The notes under the pieces are model-generated. The model searched no databases, was not told the DNA's origin, and worked only from the letters and a program-made list of their open reading frames with translations. DNA of 64,000 bases from Dimorphilus gyrociliatus (taxonomy: Eukaryota > Annelida > Polychaeta > Dinophilidae): the NCBI GenBank assembly GCA_904063045.1, contig CAJFCJ010000026.1, positions 536,964 to 600,963 of the forward strand. The letters run 5' to 3'. Position numbers and translations under genes: made by a program. Every line of letters begins with the position of its first letter. Within the stretch, counting starts at the first letter, position 1. Positions 1 to 12,179 of the stretch are shown one piece after another.

Positions 1-1370
1 AGAATACTGCAATACATTGCTTTGTTAGGAAAGGGAACCACACTATGTTATATATCATTCTGTTTAAACTATAGTGTATTCCACTAATAGTACTGTTTTC
101 TTTCATAGCCTTGTCATAAATTGACAAGCTATATATGGTGGTGTACTGCTAGGGGGACCATACTAAAGTATATTCAAAATACCCTTTTGTCTTCAAAGGA
201 GAGTTATATTAAAACACATTATTTTCTTAGGCTGAGGGTTTGCAAAAAGAGATAACTAAATTTCAAGGAATTTTAAAATAAATTTGAGAGTGGAACAGGA
301 ACCATATTAAAAAGGCTTGGGTATGGGAGAACATTTTGGACTGAAAAATATAAAAAACATGAAGGATTTATTCTTATGAGAGCGACCATACTTGAAGACA
401 ATTAAAATCTATTGTTTAGTTTTTAAAGGAAACCATACTATTATACCATTAAGGATGAACCACTCTAAAAATACAATTGTAAAAATTTTTATTTTAATAG
501 AAACAAAAACATACAAGAACATTTTTGAAAATGTACTTTTGATTTTCAAGGAAACCATACTAAACCTTTTAAGAACATATTCAATGGATTTGAAATGTGT
601 ATTTGGGGGAACGGAAACCACGCTAAAACAAATAAGGATGTTTTTTTAAAAGAAACTTTACTAATGAATGTTTTGTCTTGATAAAAAAAGTATAGCAATA
701 GATACTTTTAAAATGTGTTTTGTATTTGAAGGGAACCACACTAAACTTTATTTGGCAGAGGAACAACAATAGAATACATTTAATTTATTACTTTTAAGGA
801 AACCATACTAGAATATAAAAAAAATTCTTTTGGAGAACCACACTAGAGCAAATTGTTATAATAGGCTGCTTTGAAAAGAGTGTTTTTAAGAAAAAAGGAA
901 ACCACTCTAAAGTACATTTTTAAATGTGTTCTTTTTCCGGTGTTAATGACGGATTAGGTAGTGAATCAGCAATGGAAGCGGGGTCACTTTCTCTGCAAAA
1001 TTATCACATTATTATCATTTCCTACAACAGATTTTCTAGTATGGTTCCTGTCATAATAAAAACACATTGTACATGCATTTTAGTATGATTTCTTTAAGAT
1101 AAAAAGAAGAATTCTCAAAATGATTTAATTTATGATAGATATGTATTTTTTCGTGGGAAGGGAACCTTACTAGAATACAATTTAAATGTATTTTTTTGTG
1201 CGGAAAGGAAACCATACTAGACAGACACTTTCAATGTTTGTTTTTTTTTGTTTTTTCGGAACCACACTAAAACAGTTTTTGAATCTATTTTTTGCGCGGA
1301 ACGGAAACCATATTAGAAAATAGTTAAAGTCTACTTTTTAATGGATAGGGAACCATACTAGAACTAAGCT
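1..1370. repeat. Diverged satellite built on a GGAAACCATACTAGA motif
   Basis: About 17 direct copies of a 12-15 bp core (GGAAACCATACTAGA, GGGAACCACACTAAA and close variants) recur every 30-130 bp, for example near 34, 153, 297, 428, 550, 610, 731, 798, 834, 897, 1160, 1206, 1257, 1300 and 1349. Two inverted copies lie near 1034 and 1080. Between cores the spacers share an A/T-rich tail resembling TTTAAATGTGTTTTTTGT, so the real unit is probably a 70-80 bp tandem repeat that has diverged. The array runs off the left edge. No gene is seen inside it; short open frames here are by-products of the repeat. Confidence 0.75.
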
Positions 1371-1845
1371 GAAGATGAATCAAAATGGCGCTTATAGAGC
1401 GCTGTTGATGAAGATTTTTGCGGTTGTTTTCTAAAGAAAAGAGAAGAACAAGGATAAAGCGTTTGAACGTGAGGAAGAAGATAAAAGAAACAGAAGAGAG
1501 ATTCAAGTGCATCTAGGAGATATTGTTTATAGATATTTCATCTTAATTTTACAATTGATTGAATAGTGAATGAATGAACGAATAAAAGAATGGAAAAGAT
1601 TCTATTTTGTGATTGGAGGTTGATAATGAATATTCAAATATAATTTGTCAAATTAGAGCAATGTTCTCCATCTTCCGGATAAATATTCACTGTTGCCATG
1701 GTAAAAGAAAAAAATGGAGATTATTACTCGACAGTTGCTGTGACCTTTTAAATGCTCATTTGAACGTTGTGAGTTGTTTACTGGTGTCACTGTTGATTCA
1801 TTTTGTACGTTGGAAGCGTTTTGTTAAAGGAGAAACGATAGAAAA

Positions 1846-2471
1846 ATGTCGGATAGCGATATATCGCTCAGCGATTTGTTTGAAACAAGAATTGAAGCCG
1901 ATGAATTAAATGTCGGAAATGCGGTGGACGACGACGAAATGTCGAAATGTCAGCTAAAACTTGAAGAATTACTTGCTCAGGAACAACGAGATATGGAAAC
2001 GCTTGAAAGTCGGGTATCCGCTCTGCATAATGATGATTCGTCATCACCGCCGCAAGGACCAACCGCTGCAGAGATTCAAGCCGAATTGGACGAATTAAAA
2101 GCACTGTTGGAAGCTAATACAACTGCCGCCGAAAAATTAGATAACGATTACGATACGGTTATTAATAATTTAATAACAGAAAATCCAGAACTTAAAGATT
2201 CTTTACATCTGGATACGCCTTCTGCTGTTCTGGCAAAAAAGGCTGGTTACATAGCTTCCGATTCTGAGGATGAAAAGGAAAAGAGGAAAACCGTATTTAA
2301 GCCAAGAGTAACTAAAAAGAAGAGACGCCAACCAACTATTATGCCAATATCTGGTTAGTTTCCTTTTATAATTCAATAATTTATTCACTTTTTTTTACCT
2401 TTTCAGTGACCAATCAAGAAGCTCTGTCATTAATGGAAGAAAACGAATCACCTCTATTTCGCAATTTCTAA
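1846..2471 (+). CDS. Two-exon gene for an acidic coiled-coil protein of 190 aa, function unknown
   Basis: Exon 1 is 1846-2353 and exon 2 is 2407-2471. The 53-bp intron begins GTTAGT and ends TTTTCAG, and joining keeps the frame (573 nt, 190 residues plus stop). The start ATG has A at -3. The product opens MSDSDISLSDLF, is strongly acidic, and has a heptad-like stretch at about residues 40-60 and again at 75-105 (AAEIQAELDELKALLEANTT). A basic, nuclear-signal-like cluster follows (KEKRKTVFKPRVTKKKRRQP, about residues 144-163). The spliced C-terminus ends NESPLFRNF. AATAAA lies at 2501-2506, 30 bp past the stop. I do not recognise the family. A nuclear or scaffold-type coiled-coil protein fits what is seen. 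The splice, frame and poly(A) signal make it one of the best-supported genes here. Confidence 0.8.
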
Positions 2472-2607
2472 ATTTAATTCAATTTTTAACGGTTTCATAT
2501 AATAAATTCATTAAACAAAATCTCAAATTGTTATGTATTTTGAATAGTTATTTTCGTTCTGTTTTCATTTCGATTCAGAGGTAGACGTACCAGTTTTCTT
2601 TGGAATT

Positions 2608-2880
2608 GTGGTTGAGTGGATACCTGTTTCCTGGTTATATGGTTGATTGGGTTGCCTATATTCACTGGTTATATGGTTGACGGGGTATCTATTTCCTGGT
2701 TATGTGGTTGATGGGGTGTTATTATTCTGGTTATATGGTTGATGGGATATCTTTATCCTGGTTATATGGTTGGTTGGGTACCTATTTTCCCTGGTTATGT
2801 GGTTGACAGGGTATGTTTATCCTGGTTATATGGTTGGTTGGGTACCTGTTTTTGGTCCCGCGGTTGACTGGTTCCCATGA
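2608..2880. repeat. Minisatellite, about 8 units of 32-38 bp
   Basis: About eight imperfect units of the type CTGGTTATATGGTTGATGGG plus a variable tail (GTATCTATTTC) run head to tail, directly after the 3' end of the coiled-coil gene. Unit length varies by a few bases. The last unit has changed to GGTCCCGCGGTTGACTGG. Confidence 0.85.
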
Positions 2881-2991
2881 CATCCTGTTTGCGTAACCAA
2901 ACATTTCACATGTAAATTCATTATTTGTAGTCTTCGCTTTCAAAAGGCATTACTCTCAAATTTTTCGCACAACAGTCAAAGAACATAGGAA

Positions 2992-3015
2992 GGATAACGA
3001 TAACGATAACGATGA
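2992..3015. repeat. Short (ATAACG)n microsatellite
   Basis: Three to four tandem copies of ATAACG. Confidence 0.8.
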
Positions 3016-4977
3016 TCTAAATGATTGAAATATTTAAAAAACGTATTAAAAATTTCGATAACCTTGACCTTTCTTATCTCACCAAGATCAATGACGTCAT
3101 TCCGGTTCATACAAATTTTGAATTAACGGTTGTAACGATGTTTTTGGACTGTTGTATTTACGGCGGAAAAGTCGACAATTTCCGAGTGAATTTCATCATC
3201 TTTTTTTGTTTATTTGCTAGATGAAATGTTTACAAAGCGTTTCAGTAAGTTTTTAATAATTTTTATTAGAAAAAAACAATTTTATTCGCTTTCAATCGTA
3301 AATATTAGTTAAAATTTAATGGTTTCTTTATTTTCGCGTATTAAAGTTCAATCACCAACAACGCAGTTGTTTGTTTGTTTCTGAAGAAGAAAACAAGTTT
3401 GTCACTTCAATCAAAGGAGGAAAGACGAAATAGATATCATTCTCTTATCTGTTCACCAAGCAAACAAGTTCACTTTTCTTCCTCTTCAAATCAACCATAG
3501 GAACAATGAAAGAGTTGAAGATACGCTACGAAAAGTGAAGAAAATGGAGAGATGGAAAAAAACAATCTTTGACCAACTTTTAAGGTAATCGTAAGAATAG
3601 AAATAGGATAATCTAACGTATTTTCTTATGCATGATTACTTGGTGGAATCTAAGTACCTAAACTTCTGTTTAGAATGACCTACAAATTATTTTTTATGAT
3701 TGTTTAATTATAATTATTAATGGAGGAAAATCTGTAAAACAAGAGAAATAAAATAATTTTCTTGATTACTTTTAGGGAATAATCGAAAAGAGGAAAGTTC
3801 TATAAGGAATAGAGCCATGTTTCGTTCGGAATTTTCTTTTCGAACAACGTTCTTTGTCTATTTTCAATTGAAAGAAAAGATAAGATAAAGATTAAAAGGG
3901 TAGCTATTATTTAACTTTTAATTACATTTTTATTATTATTATTGTTATTATTCATTAAAAAATTATAGATAATATTCTTTTATATTGATTATTAAACGTA
4001 CGCTTATTTTCCAATATGGCGGAATGTTCTATTAATGGAATATAGTAAACGTTAATGTTCTTTTTCGGCTTTTATCAACCATTTCAAGATTTCGCTAAAG
4101 ATTTTAGAATAATTGGAAGTGTGACGTTTGAAAAGGTTAGATAACCATTAAAGTTTTGATATTAGTCAGTTATCTCTTCCTTCAAGATATCATCCTAAAG
4201 GAAAATGTTACCTAACAAGATGTAAGAGATGATGAGATAAAGTTTTCAACTTTGATGAATAAATTATTATCATGTACGTGTTAATGGTGACGAATCAACG
4301 ACAAAGAGAGCCATGAACGAATTATCTAAGAAGAGGCTATCATCCCTTATCATAAAACATTCTCAAGTCAAGTTAGAAATCTTTAATCAAGCTCAAAAGA
4401 ATTTTCAACGCCTTTATAAGTCTCTAGAGGCAAGTATGCTAAAGGCGGATTAGAGGTTCTAAAGCTACATCTCTATATACATTATGATGGGATAATTGCG
4501 TTTTTTAATCTGAAATTAACTCTTTTGATTATTGTTAACTACTGAATATTTATAGACTTTTATTTAAAAGTCACACAGTAGAGTTTAATGTTCATCGAGT
4601 TGACATCATTTTTTCTATTCTACAGCAAAACGAAACAAGCAAAAACTGGAATATTAATAAGTATATACCAAAAAAATCTTTGCCTACTCTATTTTGTCTG
4701 ACGTTTAAACGGACCGGATGTTCCTTTTTTTGTTTTTTAATATAACGCCGACGTCAAATTAAAACAAATCTTCTAAATAATACAAGAAATAAGGTACGAA
4801 ATTCTATTTTTCTAAACAGAAATTCATTATTTTTAAACAGAAATTATTTTCATACAGATAAAATAAACACCACAAGCACCGTTAATTTATTCTTTTAATT
4901 GTTTGTCTTTTTCTATCGAATGAATGAATGAATGAAATAAACAAAATTACACAAATGGCCTAATTAACTAATGATCT
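3016..4977. other. AT-rich interval with no supported gene
   Basis: No open frame longer than 70 codons and no recognisable domain or RNA gene. A palindromic CRE-like TGACGTCA next to CCGG-type sequence lies near 3091-3106. Otherwise unremarkable AT-rich DNA. Confidence 0.6.
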
Positions 4978-6652
4978 AAAATTCAAACTACGGTAATGGT
5001 ACTCTGATTGAGTGTTAAGTTGTTGAAAAACGTAAAAATTCGAAACCGAAAAAAATGAATTACACGAAAACCGGATATAGTAAATAGCATTTTATTAAAT
5101 GACCACATCGAAAATTGGAATACTCTATTAATTTTAATTGTAATTAAATCATTAAAACTTTTGAAAAAGATCGCAAAAAAAGTAGATATAAAATATATGG
5201 CATATAACAGAAACTTGAAATCGTTTCGTTTTTTGCTTAAATAAATAATTTTCGAATTTTGGCCTTGTCTATTAGATACTATAGATGGCACTGCAATTTC
5301 AAATTGTTCGATTTTTAGAGAATTTTATTCGAATCGTTTATTAACAACACTAATGAACATTAAAGAATGAGAAGGATATGATAGATAAAACATGGCTACT
5401 GAAAATCTATCGATCCCAAAAACATTTATATATATATTTCGTATTGCGACATTTTAGGGTTATTCGTTAAAAAGCCCAATTGTTAACTATTAAAGTTAAA
5501 GGTTATACATGAGATTCAATGCTTCCCTTTTCCTTTTTTCTTCTTATCCTTCCTTCTTTAAAATGGACGAGAAGATAATTGAAAAAACTTATTTTCAATG
5601 TCTGCAAGCTTTGCTCATTTGACCAATATTTCATAATTTTACAAAGTTTCCTTTTTCCGCTATTAAAAGCGTTTCTTTCCTTCTCCTTTTCTCCTCTTTC
5701 AATATCACGATCTTTGAGAAAATTCGGAAAATCAATAAGAAAAACGATTAATTGATTGATTGATTAATAAACTATTCAGTTTTTTCTTCTTCATTCTTTA
5801 GAATGATGACACAATTATCTGAAAAAATTACCAACAAATTATAAACTTTGCGCTAGAAATAAACAGCATGACTAAACAAACCTATTATCGTTCATCGGTT
5901 GTCATAGTTCGCATCGAAACGTTTCTTTTGTGCAAGTCTTTCGTAGACAATTCTTTCCATACTGTAGTTACAAACTGTTGTATGTTAAAAAGGACTTGAA
6001 AATATCAACGTTTATCGCCAAAAAAAAAGTCATTTTCTTTAACGGCAAGGTTTCTTAATGTCGGCGGTCAAAGAGGCGGATGTACGTCATAATCACGCGC
6101 AGACATCCATATGTCAAGGTCATTCCGTCTAAAATTCGAATATTAAAAACTTATTAAACTGGCCAATAAACAGCAAATTTCCCATCTTTTGCATGTATTG
6201 CGTTCAAAGATATATTATCCTTCTTTAAATAGAAAAACAATGCAAAAAGGTTTATTTTTTCAAGAGATTATTTTTGTGGTTGAAAATAATTGATATTTCT
6301 CATTTAAATGTATAAACGTTATTTCAATTCTATCGATCTTTTCACTAATAAATCTTTGTCTAAAAATATTTTCTTAATAACTAAACAATTAATGTTTTTC
6401 TTTCGTTTTTCATATTAAAAAAAGGGGTTTGAAAATTGGAGTCGAAAAAAATAATTTCGTTGAAAATGCGTCGAGTTATTTACCGGTGAAAATTTTCATT
6501 ACTTATATTCTCAATCAATCAGTCTATGATTTTCTTTGAACATATCAAATGAGAAGAATCAATGTTATCGTCAACGTATCTATCTTTTCACTTATGAAAG
6601 AATAAAGAGTTTTAAAAAGAAAGAAGCATATTCCACCTCAAGATTTCAATAT

Positions 6653-7020
6653 TGTTTAATGAATTTCCTCGATCTCCTTAGGAGTGATGTTTATCTATGA
6701 TTCCTTTTTTCTCACGTATTGAAGAGTGTTGTTTATAACGTATTTCTTATGGAAAAATGCGAATGTAGAAAAAAATAAACTCGAATAAAATGATTGCGTT
6801 GAAAAAAATAAAACACAATATTTAGCGCCATCTGGAAGATAAAAACTTTTTGATCGTGTACTTAGTGGATTGACTATTAATTTTTACTTTTTTTCAACAA
6901 AATAAATTTTCGTCTCGAGTAAATAAAATATAGAGATAAAAAAAGAAAAACTTGAAATTTTGTGGATGAATGACAACGACATCTGCAGTAGTATTTTTCG
7001 CGGTCATTTTCAAATAGCAG
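6653..7020. repeat. Dispersed repeat with GCGCCATCTG core, copy 1
   Basis: Shared landmarks in order: an AGTGATG or AGTGATACTTATCTA block, GAAGAGTGTTGTTTATAACG, a block with CTCGAATAAAATGATTGCG, then ATTTAGCGCCATCTGG (core at 6825-6834), and a 3' end with CGACATCTGCAG followed by TTCGCGGTCAT. Other copies are at 7199, 21110, 21655, 27062 and 37195, with partial copies near 29575 and 36230. Confidence 0.8.
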
Positions 7021-7198
7021 AAAAAGCATAAACAATAGTTTACAGCGTCTCATTTCCTTGTGGATTTTAGTATTAATTTAGTAAAAATTAGAAAATTCAG
7101 TCTATCGATTTCGACTGTCATTGAAAACAATTAATACAACTTTCCTTTGCTGTTGTCTTCGTTCAAATAAATGATTTTTTCATCAAATTACTACTTTT

Positions 7199-7595
7199 TC
7201 CTGCCTCAGTCCACTAATCTGTAATAAATTTCCTCCATCTTTTTAGAAGTGATACTTATCTACGAGTTCTTTTTTATTACATATTGAAGAGTGTTGTTTA
7301 TAACGTATTTCGCATAGAAAATGAGGAATTTGTTGAAAAATGGACTCGAATAAAATGATTGCGTTGAAAAACATAGTAGACAATATTTAGCGCCATCTGC
7401 AGAGTGAAAATATTTTTGATTAATTTCTCAATCGATTTATCGATAAATTACTGATAATTTTTGCTTAATATCAATATAATAGATTTTCTTGCGTAGGCAA
7501 ATTTACTATTGAGGTGAAAAACGAAGAGATTGAAATTCCGTATGAATGACGACGACGACATCTGCAGTTGTTTTTTTCGCGGTCGTTTTTAAATA
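7199..7595. repeat. Dispersed repeat with GCGCCATCTG core, copy 2
   Basis: Same landmarks as the copy at 6653. The core GCGCCATCTGCAG is at 7390-7402. The 3' end has CGACATCTGCAG then TTCGCGGTCGT and AAATACTGGAT. Confidence 0.8.
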
Positions 7596-7680
7596 CTGGA
7601 TAGTATCGTAGAAAGAGAGAAGATTGTTTCCGTACAACTCTAGTTTCAAAGAATAAAACATGCTGATGATAAAGGTAAAG

Positions 7681-7800
7681 TTTTACTTCTGACTATCCAG
7701 TAAAAGGCCACGAACAGCATCTGAGAGTATATATACGTGTATATAAGGCAGACGTTGTCGAACAGGGTGTGTATTCCCTTGACAAAATTATATATATTTA
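7681..7800 (-). mobile_element. Bel/Pao-related fragment
   Basis: On the minus strand the segment near 7745-7790 resembles the reverse-transcriptase stretch found in the inverted-repeat arms (GGAATACAGACCCTGCTCGA at 62813-62832). The adjoining block at 7681-7740 is repeated at 22309-22390. Too short and broken to code; a relic. Confidence 0.45.
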
Positions 7801-8699
7801 AGTTAAGATTATTCTGATAAAGTACCTAAGAGTTATCCATCCTCAGAAAGATAAAGATAGAGCTATTAAAGAGAATCAAGTTGGGAGCAAAATGGCTATT
7901 GCAATTCGAATATCTTTACCAGAACGGTAAGTAATAGTGACATCAGCACCCGCATAATCTCCATCATCACCTGTTTGCAGACATATCGGTAAAGGATGCC
8001 AACCAACGTTTTATATTGTTTACATAGGCAACAAAAATATTTTGGGACCGTTTTATGTTCTTGTACTATGTGTCTAATTAGGGCGCATTTTATGGGAGAA
8101 TTTCAGATTGCCCTTTCAGCAAACATTCATCAAAGTTTTGGAGGTGAGGATCGTAGTTGGTAAGGTTAGGCTTATGATGTTGTTGCTGTTGATGTTATCC
8201 TCCTCTCACTCGCTATTGCTCCTTTTTCGATAGCAGGGATGAATTAGGATTTGGTTTGAGTACCTAGGTAGTTTATCCTGTTCACTGCTGCGTGGTTCCC
8301 AAGTGTGCCAAGATAAGAATACATAGCGATGATTACAATTTTTTGAGGAGAAAAGAAAAGAGAGAAATAGAGGAATATTCCTTTTTCTCATTAATTAGTC
8401 TGCAAGACTGCAAGATGGTCTTAAATCTTGATGGATGCTTAAATGTACTGCCTGGTCTAATTATGTCCTTTTCTTGATCATTAGGTCTATGATGTAACAT
8501 TTTAACCGTATGAGATAAGAACATAAAATACAATACTACGAAGGATTTCCAATGTCTCGCGGGTCATGAGTTTTCCTTCTTCTTCTTCTTCTTCCTCAAT
8601 GCATCTATGAATCATTTAAGCAGAATATTATCTTGCCCTGGCAAATGTAATTGTTTTAACGTTCGTTCACCTTTCTTTTCCCTTCTACTGCCAAGCGGC
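7801..8699. other. No supported gene; short CTT tract
   Basis: A (CTT)n run lies at 8576-8595. An ATG at 7891 is followed after 12 codons by GGTAAGTAATAG, which could be a first exon, but nothing downstream confirms it. Confidence 0.4.
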
Positions 8700-8904
8700 C
8701 AAACAGATATTGCCTAACGTGATCATTCTCTCCACTCCAGTAGCAATGGACGATAGTCTTCTCTTCATTTCTGGAGGATATAGTCATGGAAAGTTAACAT
8801 TGAAGATTAGGGAAGAACACGTAGGAGAACCTAACTCTGACAGAACTGCGTATGGTGTAGAGGGGGAATCGAAAAATGAATTCAGGGTCGCGCAATTATC
8901 GTAA
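8700..8904 (+). other. Possible coding exon, weakly Kelch-like
   Basis: The frame reads NVIILSTPVAMDDSLLFISG then GYSHG, which has the hydrophobic strand plus GG arrangement of a Kelch blade. It ends near a GTAAGT donor-like site at 8900. GC content is higher than its surroundings. A single blade with no identified neighbours is weak evidence; this may be a relic or chance. Confidence 0.2.
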
Positions 8905-10156
8905 GTTAGAAGGACGTGCTATTTTCGCACAGAGAGACGTTTCCTTCTTCTACAATAATTATGTTGGCATTAGCTCATTCATTTTAAGTCATTCTAGCAC
9001 GACTTTCCGAAGAGTCTATTCTCTTCTTTCGTCTCTATTGTTTCGAATGGTTCTACTGATAAATTGGATGGAGAGTATGATGGTATCAGAGGGATGTCAG
9101 CATTAAAGTTTTCCTTTTGCCAAAATTTCTTTCTCATTATATCAATTGGAATGGTATCATCTTCATCCTTATTATCGAGCTAATAAATGCTAAATTCATC
9201 TTTCCATATATCAGCTTTTATGACCAAATAATATTAATATCTGGGTTATTTTGTAGGCCAGTTTTCCAATAATTTCATATCTTTCTTCAGCTAGTTTTTT
9301 AATGACAGCTTGTTGCATCTTGTTGAAAGATTTCAATGTATTTTTTGGTCGGGGAAAAGGTTTTATACAATTTTTTTCATGTATTCATCACACTTTGCAG
9401 AGTCCTCTATTTCTATTGTATTTCACATACCAAAAAGCCTTGATGCTTAACCGTTTTGGTGATGTAATTAGGATCATTCATTTGCATATTCCCATCGACG
9501 ACGACAAATTATCGATCATGTAGATAGTATTTTCTCTTTTGCATTCTTCATTTCCAAAACTCCATAGTGAAAATTTGGTTTACCCAATCTTCTTCACAAA
9601 AAAAACTGGAAAAATACTAAAACATCTCTTCTCTTCTCTTCTCAGCTGTCTATTCTTTCCAAACAGTTTCCTTCATAAATTTCGATAAAAAGCAAAATAT
9701 TATAAAAACATAAAAATTGTCTGCCAGTCATTCCTCATTCCATTCTATTCGGCTTACTTTAAGAAAAGCGTAACAATAGATCAATGATCAATATGAAGGA
9801 AAACAGTCTGAAACGAAAAAACGGATTAAAACAAGCCAAGATCTTCTTCATATTATGTATGATGCGGTTAATTGAACAAGTGTAGCATCCGATGGCTCTT
9901 TTCATAATTTTTGGTTTAAAACCAAATCTCTTCATTGTCGTCGATTAGGTTTCGTTCAATAAATTTTGGTTTAAACAATATCTTCTTCATGGTCGTCTTT
10001 TCATGAAAATGTCCCTCCAAAATTTACGACTTTCCCATCAGTCTGTTCGTTTTGATAACGAATCTTTCATCTCACATTTTTAGCATCAAGCTGAGTACAA
10101 CTTTGGAACAAAAAAAATCATTTTGCAGAACGAAATCTCCATCTAATTTTAAAATA
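8905..10156. other. No supported gene
   Basis: AT-rich sequence. A block around 10080-10110 (CTGAGTACAACTTTGG) resembles the reverse complement of the right-arm LTR or leader at 58255-58270, so retroelement-derived sequence probably starts before the arm boundary I can prove. Confidence 0.5.
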
Positions 10157-10494
10157 TTTCCACTATTTGATTTGTTTGAAAGGATATAGAAAAGCAGTAA
10201 TTTTGACTAGTTTTATAGTTTCCAATTTATTCCCCATCTACAATTTCAACGATCAGTTCGTCCTCAAAAGTTCTCTTCCATCTTATTTCGTGTTTACCAT
10301 ACTTTTTAATGAACCTTTCATCGATCTACCAATTAGAAGATTCGCTAATGATTACCTCTTTGGATTCATCAAATAGTAGTAACTTTTGTATTTAACAATT
10401 TTATAGCGTCCTTTTTTCTTATCAAGTTTTTCCACTTCTTCATTCCTTTCAGCAGTTCTTCACTTTCGAATGTTCTATTCTACGGTAGTTTCAG

Positions 10495-10509
10495 TGACGT
10501 CATTTCCGG
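10495..10509 (-). promoter_or_regulatory. Composite ETS-CRE-like site in LTR or leader
   Basis: On the minus strand it reads CCGGAAATGACGTCA, an ETS core next to a palindromic CRE. The mirror copy in the right arm is 63648-63662. Confidence 0.55.
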
Positions 10510-10956
10510 CTTTTCCCAAATTTTTACTCTAAAAGATGTAACATATACTGTATGTGTTGTCGTCGGTATGTAGGTACTAAGTTGGAATAATCTTATATTC
10601 GACAATAATCGCTAATAATTTGAAGGAAATTTGCTGAATAATGAACAATGCAATAGAGAATGAAGTTATGATACAGTCTTTAAGTTTGAATGATACAACG
10701 CCATATCATCACGTGAGTTTGGCATCATGCATTATGACCATCGACTGCACTGGCGAAGGCAATGTAAATAGAGTGGCTTGAGAGGTGGGGGATTGAATTC
10801 CTAATGTCTCTTTCCACCTTATTATGACCTGAATAAATCTGGCATGCCCGTTCCAAAAATTCTTTCGAGATCTATCCTAGTTTCAATTTGTCTCTTACTT
10901 TGTTAAACAGTTTCGTATTCAGCATATTTCGTTCAATCGATTACGTTCATCAGATA

Positions 10957-11347
10957 TTACAAGCTTTTCTTGGGTTGATAGCGAAGTAGTTGTGTTGTAG
11001 CAGAGTTTAGGGCAGTACAGGCTATAAAGGGTGAACTAGTAGCTCCCAATATCCGAATATATCAAGGGTCATGACAGAAGAGAGAAGATGACCTTTCCCA
11101 GTAGGATCTTCGTAGAGGAAACCGAAGTAGAGGAATGTGTACTCTGACGTTCACAAACATTGATTTCATGTGAGTAGTGATGGGCCTGGCAGTAAGACAT
11201 TTAAAGACTGGCTGTGGTACTTGGCATTACGATTCGAACGGTTTCTTTCTTGAGATTCTTAGCGCCGTGATGTGGAAGATAAAATTCAACTTCATCGTCA
11301 GGTACAGGACAAGTGTAATCCTTGTCGAGCAGGGTCTGTATTCCTTT
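10957..11347 (-). pseudogene. Bel/Pao reverse transcriptase remnant (left-arm copy)
   Basis: Mirror of 62810-63200. Minus-strand frames give EFYLPHHGAK and FGFLYEDP, both standard Bel/Pao reverse-transcriptase blocks. Stops and frame shifts separate them. Non-functional. Confidence 0.7.
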
Positions 11348-11451
11348 GAACTATTCGGTGTTAAATGTTAGCTTGTCGTCGAATAGATTGAAATCCGCCT
11401 TTAGCCATAGATTTATTATTATGAAGGATGGTTAATAGCACGAATGTCATT

Positions 11452-11452
<1 letters not shown>

Positions 11453-11480
<28 letters not shown>
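11453..11480. repeat. (AG)14 microsatellite
   Basis: 28 bp of pure AG, exactly the same length as the (CT)14 at 62677-62704 in the opposite arm. Confidence 0.95.
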
Positions 11481-11482
<2 letters not shown>

Positions 11483-11846
11483 GTTGAACGAAAGTGATGA
11501 ACACTACTGCTCGTTTCTGTGTATGAGATGCAATTTATCATATAGGGTTCTTCGGCGGTTGGAGAGAGAGAGAGGTTCGGTACCAACCGAGTGGGTACTT
11601 GATATACGTGAAACTATTGCGTCGAAACATTTGTAGAGGACCATGATGAGGAGTACAACTGTATACAGCTGGTTGTTTCTTAGTAGGCAATCGACAACGT
11701 AAGCAATATATGTCGTACAATGGATCTAAGTGAGGCAACATTATTTTACTTGTTCTAAGACAACTGGCTGAAACGAGTTGTTCGTATACGATTTGTCAAT
11801 ACAGCATTATTCATCTGGCTTTGGTTTATATGACGTTCGTAGGAGA

Positions 11847-12122
11847 AATTTACGGCTTATCAAAGACATTGAGGCTCCAGTATCTATTAAGGCAATCATC
11901 TTGCGAATGGTAGATACCTGTTGATGGCACTTGTGCTTCTGTCTCGTAGATAAGCATTCTATCATTGTTGATGTCTGATTGATTGATGCTAACAGGAAGG
12001 GCTGGGCTGGCTGTTGTTGAATCTTTGTGATGGACGGATGTATCGCGTGGTTTGCTTACATTTATCCCAATCAAATTTAGATGAACAATTTACGTTTGTA
12101 TGATCGCTTCGTAGGCAGTTAG
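11847..12122 (-). pseudogene. Bel/Pao Gag zinc knuckle and aspartic protease remnant (left arm)
   Basis: Mirror of 62035-62310. It contains a degenerate Gag knuckle (CLRSDHTNVNC) and, in another frame, a retroviral-type protease active site (ALIDTGASMSLISR). Gag and protease are out of frame with each other. A third, related copy lies at 24985-25290. Confidence 0.75.
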
Positions 12123-12179
12123 ATCAACGCTCCAACAATTCAATTAGTCTTTTTTACTCTCTAGGTTCGTTTTTATATA

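Larger units (their letters stand above)
4978..7600. repeat. Large direct repeat, copy A
   Basis: This segment recurs in the same orientation at 19614-22045 with only scattered substitutions. Copy A carries about 185 bp (roughly 5092-5288) that copy B lacks; the sequence resumes at TTCAAATTGTTCGATTTTTA in both. It codes for nothing recognisable. It includes two copies of a smaller dispersed repeat (6653-7020 and 7199-7595). The two copies bracket the left arm of the giant inverted repeat and the metalloprotease pseudogene. Confidence 0.9.

Noticed and set aside
1-1370. CRISPR-like array of short repeats
   Set aside because: Spacing is irregular, spacers are similar to each other, cores are imperfect and the setting is eukaryotic; a diverged satellite explains it.
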